In this document: positions 15,929 through 23,861 of the stretch, piece by piece
Layout of the letters: each line of letters opens with the position of its first letter
Position numbering within the stretch: the stretch's first letter is position 1
Assembly: GCA_023390905.1 (NCBI GenBank)
Contig: JAEWBY010000093.1
Span: 1 to 27,589 of the forward strand
Source of the DNA: Pseudomonadota bacterium
GTDB taxonomy: Bacteria; Pseudomonadota; Gammaproteobacteria; Xanthomonadales; Xanthomonadaceae
Direction of reading: 5' to 3'
Length of the DNA: 27,589 nucleotides
Position numbers and translations under genes: made by a program
Notes under the pieces: generated by a model
Told to the model about the DNA's origin: nothing
Databases searched by the model: none
The model's input: the letters and a program-made list of their open reading frames with translations, nothing else

Positions 15929-17005
15929 TCAATGGTGCGCGTGCGCCGACGTGCTGCCCGCGCCATCATCGCGCAGTTCGCCACCGCCCACACGCACCAG
16001 GCGCGTGGTTGCGCCTTCGCTGGCCGCGGTGGGCGACAACGCGGTGTTGTCGACGGTGCTGGCGTCGCCGCGGAAATGCAAGCGGCCGGCGGTACCGATC
16101 AGCGTGACCTCGACCTCGGACGCGGCATCGCGATTCCACACACCGCGCCAATCGTGATCGCGGCCCTGTACGCGCCAGACCTTGCCATCGTTGCCGCTGA
16201 ACACGCGGCCCTGGCCGTGGGCGTCGATGCACAGCGCGGTGTACTCATCGATGCCGAGGCCGATCAGATCCTGGCGCTGCTCTTCCTTCGACAGCCGCGC
16301 CAGGAACACGATCAACCGCCCCAGCCGATCGCGCGCGCCGAAGTGGCTGTCGGTGATGACGTTCTGCAGATACGGCAGGTGCAGGAAATCCTTCACCAGC
16401 GTGACAGCGCTGCCGGATGGATCCCTGAGCGCCTCCTCGGTGGTGAGGCTGCCGCCATCCATCGCGCCGTACGAATACGCGCCGAGAATCGCCAGCCCCG
16501 CACTGGTACCGCCAATCGGTTTGCCCGCGCGCACGTGCGCATCCAGCGCGGCGTTGAGCGGCGTACCTTTCCAGAAGCGCACGTAGTTGGATTGATCGCC
16601 GCCGGCCAGGAAGATGCCATCGGCGTTGCGCACGATCTCGAGCACGCGCGGATCCGAGGCCGCCTTGCGATCGCTGAAGACGATCGTCTGCGCGGCGGTG
16701 ATGCCGCCGATGTCCTTGAAGAATTCGTCCTGCGCTTCGATCGTCCCGGAGGCGCGCAGGATGACGATGCGGCCGTGCCCGGCCTTGTCGATGAACCAGC
16801 GGAAGGCATCGTGGGGCCAGTCACCGCCGCCGACCAGCATCAGCCCGGCTTCGGTCCTGCCCGGTCGCTGCGCCGCTGGATCGCCGATCTCGAAATACTG
16901 ATAACCGCTGGACGGAGCAGGCTCGGCGGCCTGTGCACGCATCGCCATCGGCAGGATCAACAAGGCCGCCAGCAGGCCCATCCACTTGCTTGCACGTTCC
17001 AGCAT
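15929..17005 (-). CDS. Exported cyanophycinase-like S51 peptidase
   Basis: About 358 residues from the ATG at 17005 (MLERASKWMGLL). It has a signal peptide (LLAALLILPMAMRAQA, then AEP). The S51 family core has a GGG turn (LMLVGGGDW), GIFLAGGDQSNYV and the nucleophile elbow GGTSAGLAILG (Ser168), the hallmark of cyanophycinase and peptidase E. Cyanophycinases hydrolyse multi-L-arginyl-poly-L-aspartate to beta-Asp-Arg dipeptides. Upstream in-phase residues up to 17149 are basic and Cys-rich and were rejected as start. The C-terminal about 90 residues (GRVFSGNDGKVWRV to TTRLVRVGGGEL) form a beta-rich extension beyond the basic fold, ending in a His-rich tail. Operon partner is the downstream isoaspartyl peptidase; the divergent neighbour is an ECF sigma gene. 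Activity on cyanophycin itself is inferred. Confidence 0.88.
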   Translation of the reverse strand: MLERASKWMGLLAALLILPMAMRAQAAEPAPSSGYQYFEIGDPAAQRPGRTEAGLMLVGGGDWPHDAFRWFIDKAGHGRIVILRASGTIEAQDEFFKDIGGITAAQTIVFSDRKAASDPRVLEIVRNADGIFLAGGDQSNYVRFWKGTPLNAALDAHVRAGKPIGGTSAGLAILGAYSYGAMDGGSLTTEEALRDPSGSAVTLVKDFLHLPYLQNVITDSHFGARDRLGRLIVFLARLSKEEQRQDLIGLGIDEYTALCIDAHGQGRVFSGNDGKVWRVQGRDHDWRGVWNRDAASEVEVTLIGTAGRLHFRGDASTVDNTALSPTAASEGATTRLVRVGGGELRDDGAGSTSAHAHH

Positions 17006-17135
17006 TCGCACGCCACTCCACGGTCCGGTCCTGATTGAAGACGAACGTGGGCGTGCTTCCCCGCCCCGCAGTTGCGCTGCTGTGCAGCATGGACGGCACT
17101 CTCGCCCGTCGTGCGGATTCGGGTAATGTCGGGAA

Positions 17136-17720
17136 ATGACCGAATCCACCGACGGCTGGTTCGCCCGCGAGATCCTCGTCCACGAGGAAGCGCTGGTGCA
17201 TTACCTGCGCCGGTGCTGGCCGCACCGCGACGAGATCCACGACCTGCGCCAGGAAATCTACGTCCGCATCTACGAGGCCGCCGGCCGCTCGGTGCCGACG
17301 ATGCCCAAGTCGTTCCTGTTCGCCACCGCGCGCCACCTGATGACCGACCGTTTGCGCCGCAGCCGGGTGGTGTCGATCGAGACGATGGGTGATCTCGAGC
17401 CGATGAACGTCTTGGTGGATGAGGTATCGCCGGAACGCTGGTGCGGAGGCCGGCAGGTACTGAAGCGGCTGGCCGAGGCGTTCGACCGGCTGCCGGACCG
17501 CTGCCGCGAGGTGATCTGGCTGCGGCGGGTGGAAGAACTGCCACAGAAGGAAGTGGCCTCACGCCTGGGCATCAGCGAGAAGACCGTGGAAAAACATGTC
17601 GCCAAGGGTATGCGCCTGATCGCCGAGCATTTCTACGGCGGCGCCGGCGTGCGCCCGGCGCGCGGACGCATGGCGCAGGAAGCGGAGCGGACACATGGCG
17701 CCCACCAGCAGACAGATTGA
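17136..17720 (+). CDS. ECF RNA polymerase sigma factor, FecI-like
   Basis: A 194-residue ECF sigma factor. Region 2 includes HDLRQEIYVRIYEAAG and PKSFLFATARHLMTDRLRR (core binding and -10 recognition). Region 4 is LPDRCREVIWLRRVEELPQKEVASRLGISEKTVEKHVAKG, an HTH for the -35. The pattern DRCREV and the gene order sigma, FecR, STN-type TonB receptor define the FecI type, activated by a signal passed from the receptor through FecR. An in-phase stop lies 12 bases before the ATG, so 17136 is the first possible ATG; only a weak GGGA lies close by. The 3' end overlaps fecR by 26 bases (translational coupling). It is divergent from the cyanophycinase, with a 130-base gap. Confidence 0.93.
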   Translation: MTESTDGWFAREILVHEEALVHYLRRCWPHRDEIHDLRQEIYVRIYEAAGRSVPTMPKSFLFATARHLMTDRLRRSRVVSIETMGDLEPMNVLVDEVSPERWCGGRQVLKRLAEAFDRLPDRCREVIWLRRVEELPQKEVASRLGISEKTVEKHVAKGMRLIAEHFYGGAGVRPARGRMAQEAERTHGAHQQTD

Positions 17721-18780
17721 ACAGGCCGCCGCGCGCTGGCTGGCCCGGCGCGAAGGCGGCTCGTGGGACGCCACGCAGCAGGCCGGACTGGATGCCTGGC
17801 TGTCGGCCTCGACGGCGCATCGGGTCGCCTTCCTGCGGCTGGATGCGGCATGGAAGGAAAGCGGCCGGCTGGCCGCGCTGGGCGCCGGGCCGGCAACGGG
17901 GGTTCCGCCGCGCGGCCGATGGAGGCATTCGGCACTGGAGGCGCGCAACTCGGCGCGCGCCGTTTCCATTGCGGACACCGCAGGGGGTGCGCCGGATGTG
18001 GCGCAGCTGGTCTTCGCTCCGCGCGATCGGCGCACGCGTCGCTGGCCGGGCGCGGCGGCGGCGGGCACCGCGCTGCTGGCGCTGGTGGCGGTGGTCGGGC
18101 TGGGCTGGCGCTCGTACGGAGCGATCGAACAGGCGAGCTATCGCACCTCGCTGGGCGATCTGGACAGCGTGCCGCTGAGTGACGGGTCGCGCGCCACGCT
18201 CAGCAGTGACAGCCGCATCGACGTCCGCCTTTCGCGCGGCGAACGCCGCATCACCCTGCAACAGGGCGAAGCCTTCTTCGAGGCGGCCAAGGATCCGGGC
18301 CGGCCGTTCGTGGTCGCCGCCGGGACGCGCCACGTGGTCGCGGTGGGCACGCGCTTCTCGGTGCGCCGCGAAGGGCCGGATCTGCGCGTGGTCGTCACCG
18401 AAGGAACCGTGCGCCTCCAATCCACGCCGGACGCGGCCGGCCATGCGCAGCCGACGACCCTGCTCCCGGCCGGCAGCGTCGCGATCGCCAGTGGCGAGGG
18501 CGTGTTCGTGCGCACCGGCTCGGTGGCCGACGCCGAACGCCTGGTCGACTGGCGCAGTGGCTTCCTCGCCTTCCGCGACACCACGCTGCTGGAGGCCGCG
18601 CGCGAATTCAACCGCTACAGCGCGCGCAAGCTGGTGATCGGCGATGCGGCGGTGGCGCAGTTGCGCGTGGGCGGCAATTTCCGCTGGTCCAACACCGAGG
18701 CCTTCGTGCGGCTGCTCGAACAGGGCTTCCCGGTGCGTGCCGAATACGCCGACGATCGGATCGTCCTCCACAGCCTCTGA
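17695..18780 (+). CDS. FecR-family anti-sigma regulator
   Basis: A 361-residue inner-membrane regulator. Order of parts: a cytosolic DUF4880-like domain (AARWLARREGGSWDATQQAGLDAWLSAS, then HRVAFLRLDAAW) that binds the sigma factor; one membrane segment AAAAGTALLALVAVVGLGW at about residues 120-140; the periplasmic FecR domain (DSVPLSDGSRATLSSDSRIDVRLSRGERRITLQQGEAFFEAAKD, TRFSVRREGPDLRVVVTEGTV); and a C-terminal DUF4974/STN-like part (LVDWRSGFLAFRDTTLLEAAREFNRYSARKLVI). In such systems the periplasmic end touches the receptor's STN domain and relays occupancy. It overlaps the sigma gene and precedes the receptor by 105 bases. The Leu/Ala-rich C-terminal domain ends in VLHSL. Confidence 0.92.
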   Translation: MAPTSRQIEQAAARWLARREGGSWDATQQAGLDAWLSASTAHRVAFLRLDAAWKESGRLAALGAGPATGVPPRGRWRHSALEARNSARAVSIADTAGGAPDVAQLVFAPRDRRTRRWPGAAAAGTALLALVAVVGLGWRSYGAIEQASYRTSLGDLDSVPLSDGSRATLSSDSRIDVRLSRGERRITLQQGEAFFEAAKDPGRPFVVAAGTRHVVAVGTRFSVRREGPDLRVVVTEGTVRLQSTPDAAGHAQPTTLLPAGSVAIASGEGVFVRTGSVADAERLVDWRSGFLAFRDTTLLEAAREFNRYSARKLVIGDAAVAQLRVGGNFRWSNTEAFVRLLEQGFPVRAEYADDRIVLHSL

Positions 18781-18885
18781 TTCGGCCGTCCGGATCGCTT
18801 CCGCCGGGGGGTGGCGGGATCCGTGCGGTTCGTTCGTCCTGATAGCCAAGGACGCCGTCCCGTGCGTCCATGGGGAGAGAGCCCG

Positions 18886-21800
18886 ATGCGGTCGTCGTTT
18901 CGTGTCCTGTTGTTGAGTCTTGCCTGTTCCACTGCGCTGGCCGCCCAGGCGCAGAACGCGGCCACGCCGATCGATATTCCCGCCGGCGATCTGGTCGCCG
19001 CGCTGGATACGCTGGGCCGGCAATCGGGTACCCAGTTCGTCTATCGCGCCGACCAGTTGCGCGGCGCGCGCACGTCCGGCGCCCAGGGCAATCTTTCCTC
19101 CGATCAGGCGCTGGATCGCCTGCTGCGCGGCAGTGGTTTCGTCGCGCGCAAGGAGAGCAGCGGCGCGGTGCTGGTCGTCAAGCAGGATGCACAGGCGCCC
19201 GCGCGCCCGCGACCCGCGCCGGCAGCCACCACCGGCGGCCAGTCGGCCAGCAACGCCGAGCCGGTGACCCAACTGGAAAACGTGCAGGTGACCGGCTCGC
19301 GCATTCCGCGCGCGCAGATTGAAGGCCCCGCGCCGATCACCGTGGTGACCGCCGAACAGATCCAGGCCGCCGGCCTGACCTCGGTGCCGGATGTGCTGCG
19401 CTCGCTCAGCCAGAACAGCGGCAGCGTGCAGGGCCAGCAGAACACCACCAGCGCGCAGTCCACGCCCGGCGCGCAGGCGGTCGATCTGCGCGGCCTCGGT
19501 CCCAACCACACGCTGGTGCTGATCAACGGCCGCCGCATCGCCGACTTCCCGCTGCCGCTCAACGGCCGCAGCAACTTCACCGACATCGGCAACATTCCGC
19601 TCGGCATGATCGATCGCATCGAAGTGCTGACCGGCAGCGCATCGGCGGTCTACGGTTCGGATGCGATGGCCGGCGTCATTAACTTCATCCTGAAAAAATC
19701 CGCCGACGGCACCACGCTCGACTACCGCTTCGGCGATACCCAGCACGGCGGCGGCTCCTCGCAATATCTGACGCTGACATCCGGTTTTGAAACCGGCAAT
19801 TTCAGCGGCATCGTCGGCGTCGAATTCCAGAACAAGAAGCCGCTGTGGGGCACCGATCGCCGCATCCAGGATTCCACCTATGACGCACCGACCGAGGAAC
19901 GCCGCCTGCCGCGCCTGATCGCGCAGCGTTACGACTGGGACGAAGACCTCAACATCGATCCGGAAGACGGTTGCGCGGCGATGGCGGGCCTGAATCAAGG
20001 CACTACCGTGCAGGCCGAGGATCCCGACTACGGCCTGTATTGCGGCAGCGATCGCGCCATCGCGTATCGCACGATCCAGAACGAGCGCAAGGGCTACAAC
20101 GCCTACGGTTCGTTCGAATACCGCTTCTCCGACACGTTGTCGTGGTTCGTGGATGTGCAGCTGGGCCGTCAGGAGGTGAAGTTGCTGACCGGCACCAATG
20201 GCAACCTTGCCGCCAGCGATCACATGGGTTGGGAATTCCACGATCCGAATTCCACCAACAACTATCGCAACAAGGTCTTCTACAACCAAGCCTCCGGTAT
20301 GTACGAGATCTGGTCGCGCCAGTTCACTCCGGAAGAAATGGGTGGCTTGCGCAACCGTATGAACGAGACAACCCAGAAGACGTTGGCGGTGACCACCGGC
20401 CTGCAGGGTTCAATCGCCCAGAACTGGAACTGGGAAGCCGCCTACAACCACTCGCAGTACAAGGCCGATGTCGGCATGCCGCGCATCTGGGCCGCTGCTG
20501 CCAACGAATTGTTCCTCGGTGAGCGTCTGGGCTACGACGAAGATGGCTACGCGATCTACAACGCCGATCCGGCGCGGCTGTTCACACCGCTGACGACTGC
20601 CCAGTTCAATTCGATCGCGGCGATGTCCACGTTCCATCCGGAAGCCAAGAACGACAACCTGAGCTTCACCATCGACACGCCGTCGCTGTTCTCGATGCCG
20701 GCCGGCGATGTCGGCTTTGCCGGTGCACTGGAGTATGGCGAGCAGTCGTACCACATCAATCCGGATCCCTACGCACTCACCGAAGACGCCTACTACGGCC
20801 CGCGTTATGGCGACGGCGACGGCAGCCGTGATCGCTGGAGTGCGGCGGCCGAAATGCGCATGCCGTTACTGTCTTCGCTGGAGGCCAGTCTGGCCGGCCG
20901 CTATGACCGTTACAGCTATGCCGGCAAGAGCCCGAGCAAGTTCACCTACAGTCTGGGCCTGGAATGGCGCCCGGTGGATACGCTGCTGGTGCGCGGTTCG
21001 TACGGCACCGGCTTCCGTGCACCGGACATGCACTATCTGTTTGCCGGCGACGACTACTACCGCACGCGTTTCGCCACTGACTACTACGACTGCCGCAGCG
21101 CCGAGCCCGGTATCAGCAACGGTGAGTGCTACGACGTCGGCGATTACGACGTCAGCACATTCGACGTCTACAGCGGCAACGTTGATCTGGATGTCGAAAC
21201 CAGCAAGTCGTTCACGGTAGGCTTAGTCTGGTCGCCGACCGCCAACTTCGATCTGGCCTTGGATTACTACAAGATCCAGGTGAAGAATCAGGTGCAAACG
21301 CAGGACCGCGATCTGCTGCGTCAGACCGAGGCCGATTGCCGCTTGGGCGTGACCGATTCCGGTGAACCGGTCGATATCAATTCGCCGACCTGCGCCGATG
21401 CGATCGCGCGCGTCATCCGCGACGAGGATGGCGTGATCACCAGCGTGCATTTCTCGCCGATCAACATCGCCAACGAGGAAACCTCGGGCATTGATGCGAC
21501 CGCCAACTACCGTCTGGCCACGGCCGGTGCCGGCGATTTCAATTTCCGAGCCAATTACAACTGGACCCACAAGCACACCCGTCAACTCTATCCGGGTGAT
21601 CCGACCGAAGACATGCTGGATGTCAGCTTCGCCGACACCACGCTGCCGCGCACCAAGGGCAACCTGGGCGTGAGCTGGGACAAGGGGCAGTTCGGCGCCA
21701 GCCTGTTCGGCAACTACCTCGGCCGCGTGGCCAACTACAACAACGATGCCTGGACGCCATCGACCTGGCGCTTCAACGCCGGTGCACGCTACGACGTCAC

Positions 21801-21966
21801 CGACCACCTGCGCATCTCGCTGACGGTCAACAACCTGCTCGACAAGATGCCGCCGAAGGACGCCACCTGGGGCAACTATCCGTACTACGACACCTCGTGG
21901 TTCGACTCGTTCGGCCGCAGCTACTACCTGCAGTTCACCTGGAAGCTGGGCGGCGCGGCGTTGTAA
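18886..21966 (+). CDS. TonB-dependent outer-membrane receptor with STN signalling domain
   Basis: A 1026-residue receptor. I chose ATG 18886 because a GGGGAGAG box lies about 7-10 bases before it; the longer in-phase reading begins inside the leader. A signal peptide (SFRVLLLSLACSTALAAQAQ) is followed by an STN domain at about 25-100 (IDIPAGDLVAALDTLGRQSG, FVYRADQL, ALDRLLRGSGF), a Pro/Ala linker, a TonB-box-like segment (NVQVTGSRIPR), the plug (APITVVTAEQIQAAGLTSVPDVLRSL, DLRGLGPNHTLVLINGRRIADF, RIEVLTGSASAVYGSDAMAGVINFI), and a large barrel ending in YYLQFTWKLGGAAL. The large size and GSDAMAGVINF resemble receptors for oligomeric nutrients rather than small siderophores. It sits next to cyanophycin-type enzymes, so a peptide or dipeptide substrate is possible. 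The true ligand is unknown; iron chelates remain an alternative. Confidence 0.94.
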   Translation: MRSSFRVLLLSLACSTALAAQAQNAATPIDIPAGDLVAALDTLGRQSGTQFVYRADQLRGARTSGAQGNLSSDQALDRLLRGSGFVARKESSGAVLVVKQDAQAPARPRPAPAATTGGQSASNAEPVTQLENVQVTGSRIPRAQIEGPAPITVVTAEQIQAAGLTSVPDVLRSLSQNSGSVQGQQNTTSAQSTPGAQAVDLRGLGPNHTLVLINGRRIADFPLPLNGRSNFTDIGNIPLGMIDRIEVLTGSASAVYGSDAMAGVINFILKKSADGTTLDYRFGDTQHGGGSSQYLTLTSGFETGNFSGIVGVEFQNKKPLWGTDRRIQDSTYDAPTEERRLPRLIAQRYDWDEDLNIDPEDGCAAMAGLNQGTTVQAEDPDYGLYCGSDRAIAYRTIQNERKGYNAYGSFEYRFSDTLSWFVDVQLGRQEVKLLTGTNGNLAASDHMGWEFHDPNSTNNYRNKVFYNQASGMYEIWSRQFTPEEMGGLRNRMNETTQKTLAVTTGLQGSIAQNWNWEAAYNHSQYKADVGMPRIWAAAANELFLGERLGYDEDGYAIYNADPARLFTPLTTAQFNSIAAMSTFHPEAKNDNLSFTIDTPSLFSMPAGDVGFAGALEYGEQSYHINPDPYALTEDAYYGPRYGDGDGSRDRWSAAAEMRMPLLSSLEASLAGRYDRYSYAGKSPSKFTYSLGLEWRPVDTLLVRGSYGTGFRAPDMHYLFAGDDYYRTRFATDYYDCRSAEPGISNGECYDVGDYDVSTFDVYSGNVDLDVETSKSFTVGLVWSPTANFDLALDYYKIQVKNQVQTQDRDLLRQTEADCRLGVTDSGEPVDINSPTCADAIARVIRDEDGVITSVHFSPINIANEETSGIDATANYRLATAGAGDFNFRANYNWTHKHTRQLYPGDPTEDMLDVSFADTTLPRTKGNLGVSWDKGQFGASLFGNYLGRVANYNNDAWTPSTWRFNAGARYDVTDHLRISLTVNNLLDKMPPKDATWGNYPYYDTSWFDSFGRSYYLQFTWKLGGAAL

Positions 21967-21969
21967 CAG

Positions 21970-22001
21970 GCCGGGAGCCGGGAATAGGGAGACGGGATTC
22001 G
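21970..22001 (+). repeat. Degenerate heptamer array, left copy
   Basis: Bases read in 7-base steps as GCCGGGA, GCCGGGA, ATAGGGA, GACGGGA, TTCG, right after the receptor stop. The last 15 bases (21987-22001) are an exact inverted copy of 22112-22126 on the other side of the terminator. Confidence 0.6.
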
Positions 22002-22040
22002 CGTCGCCCGTTTCCGGCTCACCGCCTTACCATTCTCTGC

Positions 22041-22075
22041 AAAAAAAAAAGCCCCGCATTCGCGGGGTTTTTTTT
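22041..22075. terminator. Bidirectional terminator between the TonB receptor and the acyltransferase gene
   Basis: A run of ten A (22041-22050), then stem CCCCGC (22052-22057) / GCGGGG (22062-22067) with a 4-base loop, then eight T (22068-22075). It serves the receptor on the plus strand and the acyltransferase on the minus strand. Confidence 0.9.
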
Positions 22076-22097
22076 GGGTTTCGAAGACCGCTCTTTA

Positions 22098-22146
22098 CGA
22101 ATCCCGAATCCCGAATCCCGTCTCCCTTCTCCCGTCTCCCGCCCCC
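22098..22146. repeat. Heptamer array (CGAATCC and variants), seven units
   Basis: Seven consecutive 7-base units: CGAATCC three times, then CGTCTCC, CTTCTCC, CGTCTCC and CGCCCCC. It directly adjoins the stop codon of the acyltransferase gene. Related heptamer strings occur at 21970-22001, 24623-24692 and 24840-24860. Confidence 0.75.
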
Positions 22147-22740
22147 TCACACCGTCCCGCGGTTCTTCCCGATCCACGGCCGGTACCACTCGCGGATGGC
22201 GGCGATGTCGGCGTCGGCATCGCCGGTGGTCCAGTACAGATCCCCGATGCCGATGGTCTTTTCCGGATAGTGGAAATACGCCATCAGGATCGGCACCTGC
22301 GCCTCGTGGGCGATCTTCCAGAAGCCGCTCTTCCACTTCTGCACTTTCCTGCGTGTGCCTTCCGGGGTGAGCGCGTACCACATGCGATCGGCCTGGCGGA
22401 TCATCGCCACGGCCTGTTCCACCGTGCCCTGCGGGTTGGTGCGATCGACGGGGATCACGCCGAGCTTGCGCAGCAGCGGACCCAGCGGCCACCAGAACAA
22501 CTGCGCCTTGCCGAGCACGCGCACCTGGAAACCCATCGCGATCTTCGCGGCCATGCCCCAGATGCCGTCCCAGTTGGACGAATGCGGCGCGACGATCAGC
22601 ACCAGCTTGGGCACGTCCGGCAGCGTGCCGACCATCTTCCAGCCGAACACCCGCAGGAACGTGCGTCCCATCCAGCGGGTGAAGCGGTTGGGCGGCACCT
22701 GCGGCATGTTGGGCGGAATCGCCGGAATGATGTCGCTCAA
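22147..22740 (-). CDS. Lysophospholipid acyltransferase-like protein (PlsC/glycerol-3-P acyltransferase fold)
   Basis: A 197-residue acyltransferase of the 1-acyl-glycerol-3-phosphate type. The motifs are VLIVAPHSSNWDG (the family's HX4D motif, here HSSNWD), LGVIPVDRTNPQGTVEQAV (substrate P loop), TPEGTRRKVQKWKSGFWKIA (block III, here PEGTR) and VPILMAYFHYPEK (block IV). It transfers an acyl group to a lysophospholipid or related acceptor at the inner membrane. I start at TTG 22740 because a GGGAG box lies 7 bases before it on the minus strand and just past the arfB stop; an ATG at 22707 (MPQVPPNRF) is the alternative and would give 186 residues. It probably is translated in an operon with arfB, whose stop is four bases upstream. 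Confidence 0.88.
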   Translation of the reverse strand: MSDIIPAIPPNMPQVPPNRFTRWMGRTFLRVFGWKMVGTLPDVPKLVLIVAPHSSNWDGIWGMAAKIAMGFQVRVLGKAQLFWWPLGPLLRKLGVIPVDRTNPQGTVEQAVAMIRQADRMWYALTPEGTRRKVQKWKSGFWKIAHEAQVPILMAYFHYPEKTIGIGDLYWTTGDADADIAAIREWYRPWIGKNRGTV

Positions 22741-22744
22741 TCCA

Positions 22745-23179
22745 TTACTCCCATTGGTTCTTCTGCGAGCGGCCGCGCTTGAGCTGGCTGCGCTCGCGCT
22801 TGGCATCGAGCCGGCGCGCCTTGGCCGCGCGCGAAGGCCGGGTCGCGATGCGCGGTTTCGGCACATCGAGCGCGGCGGCGATGAACGCGGCCAGCCGCTC
22901 GCGTGCATCCTGGCGGTTGCGATCCTGCGTGCGGAAACGCTGCGCATCGATGACCAGCACGCCTTCATCGGTGAGACGGCGATCGCGCCGCGCCAGCAAT
23001 CGTTCGCGCACCGGATCGGGCAACGAGGGCGAACCGGCCACATCGAACCGCAGTTCCACCGCGGTCGCGACCTTGTTGACGTTCTGCCCGCCCGCGCCGC
23101 TGGATCGCACGAACCGTTCGATCAGTTCGTCATCCGGGATCACCAGCGTGGGCGTGATTTCGAGTGGTCCGCTCCCCAT
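22745..23179 (-). CDS. arfB: Alternative ribosome-rescue factor ArfB (peptidyl-tRNA hydrolase, YaeJ)
   Basis: A 144-residue release-factor-like protein. It carries the GGQ loop SSGAGGQNVNKVATAVELRF (Gln at residue 32), the catalytic motif that hydrolyses peptidyl-tRNA on stalled ribosomes. After the catalytic domain (PSLPDPVRERLLARRDRRLTDEG, QRFRTQDRNRQDARERL) comes the basic C-terminal tail SRAAKARRLDAKRERSQLKRGRSQ, which enters the empty mRNA channel in ArfB. Length (about 140) and lack of the codon-recognition domain separate it from RF1 and RF2. The start ATG 23179 (MGSGPLEITPTLVIP) matches the family start. It overlaps no gene and is followed by the acyltransferase. Confidence 0.95.
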   Translation of the reverse strand: MGSGPLEITPTLVIPDDELIERFVRSSGAGGQNVNKVATAVELRFDVAGSPSLPDPVRERLLARRDRRLTDEGVLVIDAQRFRTQDRNRQDARERLAAFIAAALDVPKPRIATRPSRAAKARRLDAKRERSQLKRGRSQKNQWE

Positions 23180-23297
23180 GGCCGGGATTGTAGAGGAGGC
23201 GCGTGCAGGACGCAGTGCATCCGCGCCGGATGCGCCGTTTAACGGCATGTTTACCGCGCGCTGGGCACCATGCAGGCCCGTTCCGCCAGGACTTCCC

Positions 23298-23846
23298 ATG
23301 CGCCCAGCCCGATTCCGTTCCCGCCTGCTGATGACGCTGGCGCTGCTGATCTTGACGGGCCTGGCCCAGGCCGCGCAGCCCTCGGACGCGGACATCGAGA
23401 AGCTGCTGCAGGCCTCGCGCGCGCAGAGCATGCTGACCGCGATCGTGCCGCAGATGGAAGCCATGCAGCGGCAGCAGTTCGAACAGATGGTCGCCGGCAA
23501 GGAGCTGACGCCCGAACAGCGCGCCGAAGCCGAACGCATCCTCGCGCGGACCAACGACATCATGCGCAAGGCGCTGTCGTGGGAAGAAATGCGCCCGCTC
23601 TACATCGACGTGTACAAGAAGACGTTCACTCGCGAGGACGTCCGCGCGATCACCAAATTCTACGAAAGCCAGGCCGGGCGCAGCCTGCTCGACAAGACCC
23701 CGGCGCTGATGCAGAACCTGATGACGGCCATGCAGATCAAGATGAAGCCGATGATGGAAGAACTGCAGGCCGAGATCAGCAACGTCACGCCGGATCCGGT
23801 GCCGGCCCCGCCGGTCAGTCCATCGAAGAAGAAGCGGCGGCGCTGA
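23298..23846 (+). CDS. Secreted DUF2059-family protein
   Basis: A 182-residue protein with a signal peptide (FRSRLLMTLALLILTGLAQA, cut before AQPS). The DUF2059 domain fills the rest: DIEKLLQASRAQSMLTAIVPQME, MRKALSWEEMRPLYIDVYKKTFTREDVRAITKFYESQAGRSLLDKTPALMQNLMTAMQ. It is all-helical and presumably periplasmic. The tail ends with a Pro-rich linker and a basic SPSKKKRRR cluster. The function of the family is not known. The ATG at 23298 follows an AGGA box 6-8 bases before it; the longer in-phase ORF upstream is antisense arfB. It is divergent from arfB, with about 118 bases between, and ends 15 bases before the ung stop (convergent). Confidence 0.88.
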   Translation: MRPARFRSRLLMTLALLILTGLAQAAQPSDADIEKLLQASRAQSMLTAIVPQMEAMQRQQFEQMVAGKELTPEQRAEAERILARTNDIMRKALSWEEMRPLYIDVYKKTFTREDVRAITKFYESQAGRSLLDKTPALMQNLMTAMQIKMKPMMEELQAEISNVTPDPVPAPPVSPSKKKRRR

Positions 23847-23861
23847 TCCGGCGCCGCGTGT

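Noticed and set aside
15260..17038. A 592-residue plus-strand ORF opposite the cyanophycinase and peptidase genes
   Set aside because: Antisense shadow; the minus-strand proteins have signal peptides and catalytic motifs.
17006..17135. A sigma or regulator operator between the cyanophycinase and sigma genes (small GCTGC/GCAGC repeat at 17076-17088)
   Set aside because: Arms of 5 bases are expected by chance in GC-rich DNA, and no promoter boxes are clear there.
17572..20289. A 905-residue minus-strand ORF across fecR and the receptor
   Set aside because: Antisense to three convincing genes; composition is Arg/Ala/Gly-rich without any motif.
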